21,597 bases of DNA from Bacteroidota bacterium (GTDB lineage: Bacteria; Bacteroidota; Bacteroidia; Chitinophagales; Chitinophagaceae): the NCBI GenBank assembly GCA_023391315.1, contig JAEWBD010000204.1:1-21597 (forward strand), read 5' to 3'. Below are positions 16,262-21,597 of the stretch, piece after piece. The stretch's first letter is position 1, and every line of letters begins with the position of its first letter. A model generated the notes under the pieces. It saw nothing but the letters and a program-made list of their open reading frames with translations. It had not been told where the DNA came from and made no database searches. The translations under genes were made by a program, and so were the position numbers.

Positions 16262-17371
16262 TCAAATGGGCTTTCCTTCCTGTAATGTTTGTATGGCTGT
16301 TTCCAAAAACTTTTTAGTAGCATCATCCGGGGCCTGCAGCAAGGCCGCTCTTGCATGCTCCAGTGCTTTTTTATAATCACCCATAGCTGAATAAACACGC
16401 ATCATGCCCACATTTGTCGGCCATGCACCTTTTTGTTTCGTATAGTTTTGACGAAATACATCGAGTGCTTCCTGTAGTTTATGTTCGTTCATTAACTGCC
16501 TTCCATAAAAATGCAATTCCAGCGGTGTGGCATTGGCAACTGCCGTTTTCATAATGCTGTCTGCTTCCTCATTTTTATCCAGTTTTCTTAAAATCGATGC
16601 TTTTGTAGAAAGCGCATTGAACGAATTTTTGCCGCCGAGATTGGGATCGGTTGCTGAATTAATCCAGTTAAGGGCTTCATTATAATTAGTATCATTGGCA
16701 ACGCACCATTGCGCTGCTGCTTCAAGGCTGGCCGGGTCAAAACCAATAGCGCCGCTCATTTGTTCACGCATGTTTTCAAGAACCGTGCGTTTAAGATCAA
16801 CCGATACATGTATAGGGAAACTCCAGCGTTCCCATTTCAGATTAATATCGATAGAACTGTCTGTCTGGTTGCTGAAATCATATACAAGCCTTTCCTGCAA
16901 CTCCGGTAAATTTTTTTGCTGCACCGTAGGCACATGCAATACATCTAATTCTTGCCGGTAAAAATAACTGCCCCATTCTTTCGTGTTTTTATTGAAGATG
17001 AGCACGCTGCTGTCGGCATGCACCTCAATAAAAAAAGCATATTTACCTGCGGGCAATGTTTTGCCGTTAATGTTTACATCTGTTGAAAATGACATGGTGG
17101 TGCATTCGTCGGCGCCTGCCCGCCAGGGCGAAGCCACGGTTGAACCGTAGCCTAATACCTCGTAACCGAAAGGCACTATATTGGTGCCGTAAATTTTTCC
17201 TTCACGGCCTTTTACGCCCGGCGCACTGTAATGTATTTCAATTTGAGTAACGCCAACTTTTCTGCCGGTAAGGCAAACAATATTGGTATTGCCCGGCAAA
17301 CGAAGGGCCTGGCTGTTGGCATCATAAAAAGCAGCTATAATAAAAGCAATAACCAGTAAGTATTTTTTCAT
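16262..17371 (-). CDS. Exported DUF2911 protein with C-terminal TPR-like helices
   Basis: A 369-aa protein. Residues 1-20 are a Sec signal peptide (MKKYLLVIAFIIAAFYDANS, cleavage before QAL). Residues about 25-190 form the beta-rich DUF2911 domain, recognisable by VTQIEIHYSAPGVKGR, the GSTVASPWRAGADECTTMSFSTDV block and LPAGKYAFFIEV. From about 195 on, helical pairs follow, including TPR-like segments near residues 245-280 and 310-360 (MGDYKKALEHARAALLQAPDD). DUF2911 proteins are common in Bacteroidota and have no settled function. The gene starts 119 bp after the MFS transporter stop, and an inverted repeat lies just upstream of its start, so it may be transcribed separately from the sugar-acid genes. 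Confidence 0.87.
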   Translation of the reverse strand: MKKYLLVIAFIIAAFYDANSQALRLPGNTNIVCLTGRKVGVTQIEIHYSAPGVKGREGKIYGTNIVPFGYEVLGYGSTVASPWRAGADECTTMSFSTDVNINGKTLPAGKYAFFIEVHADSSVLIFNKNTKEWGSYFYRQELDVLHVPTVQQKNLPELQERLVYDFSNQTDSSIDINLKWERWSFPIHVSVDLKRTVLENMREQMSGAIGFDPASLEAAAQWCVANDTNYNEALNWINSATDPNLGGKNSFNALSTKASILRKLDKNEEADSIMKTAVANATPLELHFYGRQLMNEHKLQEALDVFRQNYTKQKGAWPTNVGMMRVYSAMGDYKKALEHARAALLQAPDDATKKFLETAIQTLQEGKPI

Positions 17372-17382
17372 AGCAGTAATTT

Positions 17383-17411
17383 TTAAGCAAAGGAAAATTG
17401 ATTCTGCTTAA
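17383..17411 (-). repeat. Inverted repeat upstream of the DUF2911 gene
   Basis: TTAAGCA (17383-17389) and TGCTTAA (17405-17411) are perfect 7-bp inverted arms with a 15-bp spacer, placed 12-40 bp before the start codon at 17371. This could be a leader hairpin or an operator; 7-bp arms in AT-rich DNA can also arise by chance. Confidence 0.3.
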
Positions 17412-17490
17412 CATGTATTACCACTAATCAATTAATGCAGCCATTTAATTATAACGCCGGATCTGGCTGATAGTTATATCACTTCTTTAA

Positions 17491-18735
17491 TTACTCTTTC
17501 TTTTTTATCGCAATAATTGTAACAATCGCAGCTATAAATAAAGAACCAGCCATAAAAATATACGATGCGCCAAAGCTGCCGGTAGTTCCGTTGAGATAGC
17601 CCACAATATAAGAACCAACGAAAGAACCCAACGCTCCAAAACTGTTGATTAGGGCAATAGCGCCTGCCGTAACATTGGCCGGTAATATTTCAGTTATGAT
17701 AGCGAAGAAAGGACCATAGGGCGCATACATCATCATGCCGGCAATTACCAGCAGGGTGAAGGATAGCCAGAAATTATTGGTACCAACTAAATAAGAACCA
17801 TAAAAAGCCAGTGAAGCTATAAGCAAACAAGGCCATATAAATATTTTACGGTTAAGGGTTTTGTCAGAAAAATAGGAAATTGTTATCATGCCTATTATTG
17901 CAAAAGCATAAGGCAGGGAAGACAACCAGCCGGTTTCTATCATGCTCATGTGCGGTGCTGCTTTAATGATAGAAGGCAGCCATATTACAAAACCATAAAC
18001 GCCTATGCTCCACAATGCATATTGCAGGCTTAAGAGAATTACCGCTTTTGATTTGAATGCGGCTGCATAATTTTTTACAGGCTTTATGCCCTGCTGTTCT
18101 TTTTGCAGGGCGTATTCAACAGCCTGTTTTTCTTCGTCCGTAAGCCAGTTGGCATTAGCTGGCTTATCATTTACCAGCCGCCACCAGAAAAACGCCCAGA
18201 TAATGGCGGGCAGCCCTTCCAGTATAAACATCCAGCGCCAGCCTACCGAATGAATTAAATAACCCGACAAAATTGACATCCATAAAACGGTAACAGGGTT
18301 ACCCAGTATTAGAAATGTATTGGCCCTCGAACGCTCCTGTTTGGTAAACCAGCGGCTTAATAAAATAATCATGGCAGGCATTACTGCGCTCTCCACAACA
18401 CCGAGCATAAACCTTATAATAATGAGAATGGTAATGTTACTTACGAGGCCTGTTGCGGCAGCAAGGGTGCCCCAGGCTATGAGCGACCAGAATATTAATT
18501 TCTTTGCACTTTTATTGGCGGCATAATGCGCCCCGGGAATTTGGAAGAAGAAATAGCCGAGGAAGAAAAGCGAACCCAATAAAGAGGATGTTGCGGCCGT
18601 AATGCCCAGGTCATGTGCCATTTCACCAGCGGCGGCAAAACCAAAATTGGCCCTGTCTAAATAAGCCAGGCTATAGGTAATAAATGCTACGGGAATTAAA
18701 CGGTACCAGCGTGATGGCGCGATTGAATTGTTCAT
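17491..18735 (-). CDS. MFS transporter, anion:cation symporter type (sugar-acid uptake)
   Basis: A 414-aa, 12-helix major facilitator protein. The opening (RLIPVAFITYSLAYLDRANFGFA) with the YLDRANFGFA signature after helix 1, the loop motif GWRWMFILEGLPAIIWAF, and the central loop ending in WLTDEEKQAVEYAL are typical of the ACS subfamily, which includes the hexuronate, glucarate and galactonate carriers ExuT, GudP and DgoT. It should import an organic acid together with protons across the inner membrane. The gene follows the enolase-superfamily dehydratase on the same strand (107-bp gap with a palindromic element), which supports a sugar-acid or its breakdown product as the cargo. The exact substrate cannot be read from the sequence. 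Confidence 0.9.
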   Translation of the reverse strand: MNNSIAPSRWYRLIPVAFITYSLAYLDRANFGFAAAGEMAHDLGITAATSSLLGSLFFLGYFFFQIPGAHYAANKSAKKLIFWSLIAWGTLAAATGLVSNITILIIIRFMLGVVESAVMPAMIILLSRWFTKQERSRANTFLILGNPVTVLWMSILSGYLIHSVGWRWMFILEGLPAIIWAFFWWRLVNDKPANANWLTDEEKQAVEYALQKEQQGIKPVKNYAAAFKSKAVILLSLQYALWSIGVYGFVIWLPSIIKAAPHMSMIETGWLSSLPYAFAIIGMITISYFSDKTLNRKIFIWPCLLIASLAFYGSYLVGTNNFWLSFTLLVIAGMMMYAPYGPFFAIITEILPANVTAGAIALINSFGALGSFVGSYIVGYLNGTTGSFGASYIFMAGSLFIAAIVTIIAIKKKE

Positions 18736-18742
18736 GTGTAAA

Positions 18743-18800
18743 CCTCACCCCCCCAAACCCCTCTGCAATCGAGAGGGGGTGAGAGGCTTCGTGATTAATG
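18743..18800. repeat. GC-rich palindromic intergenic element
   Basis: CCCCTCT (18758-18764) pairs with AGAGGGG (18772-18778). An alternative outer stem pairs CTCACCCCC (18744-18752) with GGGGGTGAG (18775-18783), so two mutually exclusive folds are possible. The element lies in the 107-bp gap between the dehydratase stop and the transporter start. It resembles the CT-rich palindromes common between genes in Bacteroidota, and ends in CTTCGTGATTA, similar to the sequence after the 20372 hairpin. Confidence 0.55.
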
Positions 18801-18842
18801 ATGTTTAAATATTTGAGTTTACCAACTCATCCAGAGATTGGC

Positions 18843-20339
18843 TTAACTGAATATCCTGTCATGCGAACGCTTATCGTCCCACTGCGGTGTAGGTTCAAAA
18901 TAGCTTTTATCTTTTGGATGTAAATGCTGTTTCACCACTTCATCATTCAGCTCAATACCCAGGCCGGGAGCTGTAAGCGGAAGATTGGCAAAGCCTTTTG
19001 TAATCAGCGGTCTTCCGTCGGTGGTCTTCACCAGGCTTTCCCACCAGGGTAAATCGATGGAATGATGTTCAAGTGCTAAAAAGTTTTGCGTGGCGGCAGC
19101 ACAATGCACGTTTGCCATAAAAGATATAGGCGTGCCGGCCTGGTGCATGGCCATGGCAACACCATGTTCTTCCGCATAATCGCCTATGCGTTTGGTTTCA
19201 AGCAAACCACCGGATGAAGCCAGGTCAGGGTGCACAATATCTACTGCATGGATATCTATCAGCGGTTTAAAATTTTTAAGCAGGTAAATATCTTCCCCGG
19301 TAACACAGGGTGTTTCCAGTGCGTCCGATAAGGTTTTCCATTGATCGGTATATTCCCAGGAAATCACATCCTCCAGCCAGGCCAGCCTGTATTGCTCCAT
19401 GCGTTTGCCCAAACGGATGCCATTGTTTACATCAAAGTGGCCGTAGTGGTCTGTTGACAACGGGATACTGTAACCCACCATGCTGCGTACATTATCAACC
19501 AGTTTAGCCAGCTCGTCCAAACCTTTATCTGTTATTTGTATTTGAGTGAAAGGATGCGCTGTATTGGCATACGACATTGGGTTACTCATATCGCCCCACT
19601 GTTGTAAATCGCCCCTGCCGTTCTCCCAGAATTTATTATTAACAACCGCGCCTTCAACGCCTTTCAGTTCATTAATGCTTAAATCCATCTTCAGCCAGGT
19701 ATAACCCTGTTCGTTCAACCGGTAATTAATTAATTTTTTCTGTTCTTCCGGGGAACCTGCTTCGGGCGTATCGGCATATAAGCGGATTTTATCCCGGTAC
19801 CGTCCACCCAGCAGTTGCCATGCAGGCACGTTATAGGCTTTGCCAACAATATCCCACAGCGCCATCTCTACCGCACAAACACCGCCTGCCTGCCGGCTTT
19901 GTCCGCCAAATTGTTTTATGAATTTGAATATCTGTTCCACATTACACGGGTTCATGCCGAGTATGCGGCTTTTAAGCATAAGGGCATAACGTTCATCGGC
20001 GCCATCGCGTACTTCACCTAAACCATAAATACCCTGGTTGGTATCTATGCGGATGATAGCTGTTCTGCCTAAAACCGTGGTAACGCAATAACGCATATCG
20101 GTTATCTTAAGATCAGATGGTGCAGAATTGCGATTTACGTTTTGTGTGCTTTGTGCCACCAGGTCTTCCACCGGTGAAAACATAAAAGCGCCGCCAAGCG
20201 CAATGCCGCCCATAGCTGTTTTTTTGAAAAAGGAGCGGCGTGAATTTTCATGTTGCTGCAGCTCTTGCTGAATAACTGCTTCATTGTTTTCCGGTTCTTT
20301 TAAACCAAGCTTCGTTAGAATTTTTTGTGCAGGAGTCAT
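18843..20339 (-). CDS. Tat-exported enolase-superfamily sugar-acid dehydratase (mandelate racemase/MLE family)
   Basis: A 498-aa protein. A 33-residue hydrophilic leader precedes a twin-arginine signal, SRRSFFKKTAMGG (Arg34-Arg35) with hydrophobic core and cleavage near residue 64. The mature part has the two-domain enolase-superfamily structure: an N-terminal capping domain (about 75-190, including GGVCAVEMALWDIVGKAYNVP) and a (beta/alpha)7beta barrel. Metal ligands Asp297 (STDHYGHF), Glu323 (WLEDV) and Glu349 (TGEDIY) are spaced 26 residues apart, the standard pattern. Lys217 (KMD) and His399 (MAMHQAGTPISF) are candidate acid/base residues. The His-X4-Pro-Ile context and extra HYGH resemble galactonate/mannonate dehydratases (ManD/RspA-like). 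The expected reaction is loss of water from an aldonate to give a 2-keto-3-deoxy acid. Export of such an enzyme is unusual. Neighbours are an exported RraA-fold protein and an ACS transporter. Confidence 0.87.
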   Translation of the reverse strand: MTPAQKILTKLGLKEPENNEAVIQQELQQHENSRRSFFKKTAMGGIALGGAFMFSPVEDLVAQSTQNVNRNSAPSDLKITDMRYCVTTVLGRTAIIRIDTNQGIYGLGEVRDGADERYALMLKSRILGMNPCNVEQIFKFIKQFGGQSRQAGGVCAVEMALWDIVGKAYNVPAWQLLGGRYRDKIRLYADTPEAGSPEEQKKLINYRLNEQGYTWLKMDLSINELKGVEGAVVNNKFWENGRGDLQQWGDMSNPMSYANTAHPFTQIQITDKGLDELAKLVDNVRSMVGYSIPLSTDHYGHFDVNNGIRLGKRMEQYRLAWLEDVISWEYTDQWKTLSDALETPCVTGEDIYLLKNFKPLIDIHAVDIVHPDLASSGGLLETKRIGDYAEEHGVAMAMHQAGTPISFMANVHCAAATQNFLALEHHSIDLPWWESLVKTTDGRPLITKGFANLPLTAPGLGIELNDEVVKQHLHPKDKSYFEPTPQWDDKRSHDRIFS

Positions 20340-20358
20340 ATTGGTAATGTTTTTAAGA

Positions 20359-20474
20359 AGCCCATCCTAAATCCTTCCCGGAGGGAAGGACTTCAAAGAG
20401 CGTGATTATTGAAATGGTTTATTAAATTTTGGTGTTAGAAACTCCTTCCCTTCGGGAGGGGTTTTGGAGAGGCT
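20359..20474. repeat. 116-bp intergenic element with terminal inverted arms and two internal hairpins
   Basis: The outer arms, 20359-20379 and 20454-20474, pair at 16 of 21 positions plus two G-U pairs. Inside the left arm a second palindrome pairs TCCTTCCC (20372-20379) with GGGAAGGA (20383-20390), and at the right end CCTTCCC (20444-20450) pairs with GGGAGGG (20454-20460, one G-U). The element can fold either as two local hairpins or one long stem. It fills the gap between the RraA-type gene and the dehydratase gene and its right arm reaches the stop codon of the former. It resembles dispersed REP-like palindromes of Bacteroidota. Confidence 0.65.
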
Positions 20475-21393
20475 ACCAGTTCCGTTCCTTCATATAATTA
20501 TCCAGTTCTTCTTTTGTCATTGGAAGGTCTTTCTGTGCGTCCAGCCATTGCAGGAAATCTTTTTTAATATCATCCGTCCATTGCTGGTCTATCTGTCCCG
20601 GTGTGTATTTGCCTTCACGAAGGCGCTGGTGGCCGAAGTCGTCCCTCAGCATTACAAATTCGGAATTCAACACGAGGTCTGCAAGGTATTGTGCCGGTAT
20701 AAATACAATGCCGCCTTTTTTTGCCAGCACTACATCGCCGGGCATTACGGTGGCGCGGCCAATGCGGATGGGCACATTAATGCCGGCCAGCATCATCTGC
20801 TGAATGTAAGAAGGGTCGTAGCCTTTTATCCAGCCGTTGAAACCCTGTATTTCCTCAAGCCCTTCCACATCGCGAACGGAGCCGTAAAATATTACACCGC
20901 GATGCGATTTGGCATAAATAGCATTGCCAAGATTATCGCCGATCAAAGTGCCATCAACAATTTTACCATAGCTATCGGCAACATATACATCACCGTTTTG
21001 CAGCACATCTATCGGCCATGAGTTGGGTGAGCCGATGCGCCCCTGGCTTTTGCCCTGGGCTTTAACGGCACTGTCGTAATCCGGGCGCAGCGGCATGTAT
21101 TGTGCAGTAACCACGCGGCCCGTCATAACGCTGTCCGGGCGTATAACCATCCAATCGCCTTCGAACTGGTTTTGATAGCCTTTGTTGCGCAGGTATCCCC
21201 AGGCTTCTTCGAGCGATACATTTTTCAGGCGCTCCAAAAGACGGTCTGATGTTTTGGGACGGCCATCGGCAAAGCGTTCCCCCGTCCATTTTGAAGTAAG
21301 CGTTTTTACCTGTTCCGGTGTTGGCGTAATTTGTTGGGCATGCGTGTAAGAGATAAAAGCAGCAAGCAATGCAAGGCAAATCGTTTTTTTCAT
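20473..21393 (-). CDS. Exported RraA-fold protein with a pyruvate-aldolase signature
   Basis: A 306-aa protein with a Sec signal peptide (1-19, MKKTICLALLAAFISYTHA). The core (about 75-250) is the RraA/HMG-CHA aldolase fold, once annotated as dimethylmenaquinone methyltransferase. It contains G152-D153-N154-L155 and, exactly twenty residues after Asp153, Arg174-Asp175 (GSVRDVEG). This D-X20-R-D motif is the reported marker of metal-dependent class II pyruvate aldolases in the fold; RraA RNase E regulators lack the catalytic set. About 65 residues precede and 50 follow the core, so it is longer than typical 160-240-aa members. As the first gene before the dehydratase and transporter, it may cleave the 2-keto-3-deoxy acid to pyruvate and an aldehyde in the periplasm. 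The aldolase role is inferred. Confidence 0.82.
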   Translation of the reverse strand: MKKTICLALLAAFISYTHAQQITPTPEQVKTLTSKWTGERFADGRPKTSDRLLERLKNVSLEEAWGYLRNKGYQNQFEGDWMVIRPDSVMTGRVVTAQYMPLRPDYDSAVKAQGKSQGRIGSPNSWPIDVLQNGDVYVADSYGKIVDGTLIGDNLGNAIYAKSHRGVIFYGSVRDVEGLEEIQGFNGWIKGYDPSYIQQMMLAGINVPIRIGRATVMPGDVVLAKKGGIVFIPAQYLADLVLNSEFVMLRDDFGHQRLREGKYTPGQIDQQWTDDIKKDFLQWLDAQKDLPMTKEELDNYMKERNW

Positions 21394-21597
21394 CGTATGG
21401 CTTTAGTTAGTAAATATTTTAAAGGCTTTAAAGTAAAGGAATTTTTAAATAGGAAAGGGCAGTTTGCATAAAAAAATCAACCGATTGCATGAATTGCAGG
21501 GCTGGATGGTTTATGCATTAATTTGATGCACAAAATATTTTATAACAATTGACCCCGTGAACATTTAACCTTCTGTCTTTACTTCACAGGGATAACC
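21394..21597. other. Upstream region of the sugar-acid cassette, no gene seen
   Basis: About 200 AT-rich bases upstream of the RraA-type start codon. They should hold the promoter for the - strand cassette, but I find no exact TAnnTTTG box in that direction, no clear operator and no open frame of note. The window ends here. Confidence 0.4.

Noticed and set aside
16183..16398. 71-aa - strand frame overlapping the DUF2911 C-terminus
   Set aside because: It is an alternative frame of the DUF2911 3' end and runs into the serine hydrolase start by chance; no own motif.
18743..20474. CRISPR array or insertion sequence as the explanation of the palindromes
   Set aside because: No regularly spaced identical direct repeats and no transposase frame; the structures are isolated palindromes.
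20464..21021. 185-aa + strand open frame opposite the RraA-type gene
   Set aside because: Antisense shadow: the opposite strand encodes a complete RraA-fold protein with signal peptide and conserved motif.

Overview
The window looks like a stretch of a Bacteroidota chromosome, probably a Chitinophagaceae-type organism. The evidence is a SprE/PorW-type component of the type IX secretion system (a Bacteroidota-only machine), a DUF2911 protein, weak or absent Shine-Dalgarno sequences, one exact Bacteroidota -7 box (TACGTTTG), moderate to low GC, and protein styles typical of that phylum. No rRNA, CRISPR array, prophage, integrase or transposase is visible. The assignment rests on reading motifs by eye; nothing was searched.

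Left part (1-3828). The window opens in the last bases of an RNA gene, most likely the 3' end of tmRNA (ssrA), followed by a strong bidirectional terminator. Converging on it from the right are a GH15 glucoamylase-type enzyme without a signal peptide and, upstream of that, a small four-helix membrane protein of unknown function. About 700 bases without a convincing gene follow (3131-3828).

Middle part (3829-13676, all + strand). A Tat-exported phosphocholine-type phospholipase C is followed by an OxyR regulator that keeps both redox cysteines at positions 199 and 208. A good match to the OxyR operator (ATAG-N7-CTAT repeated) lies in the oxyR upstream region. Then comes a tight cluster: sprE/porW (gliding and type IX secretion), a class A penicillin-binding protein 8 bp later, and riboflavin synthase 17 bp later. 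A perfect 11-bp inverted repeat follows the last gene.

Right part (13959-21393, all - strand). Read in the direction of transcription, this is a sugar-acid cassette: an exported RraA-fold protein carrying the D-X20-R-D pyruvate-aldolase signature, a Tat-exported enolase-superfamily dehydratase, and an anion:cation symporter-type MFS transporter. It is followed by a DUF2911/TPR exported protein, an exported SxxK serine hydrolase and a PatB/MalY-type C-S lyase. The first three suggest dehydration of an aldonate-like acid and aldol cleavage of the 2-keto-3-deoxy product outside the cytoplasm, with the transporter importing substrate or product. Both gaps inside this cassette hold GC-rich palindromic elements that look related to each other.

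The most interesting points are the exported dehydratase/aldolase pair, the OxyR operator, and the intergenic palindromic elements.
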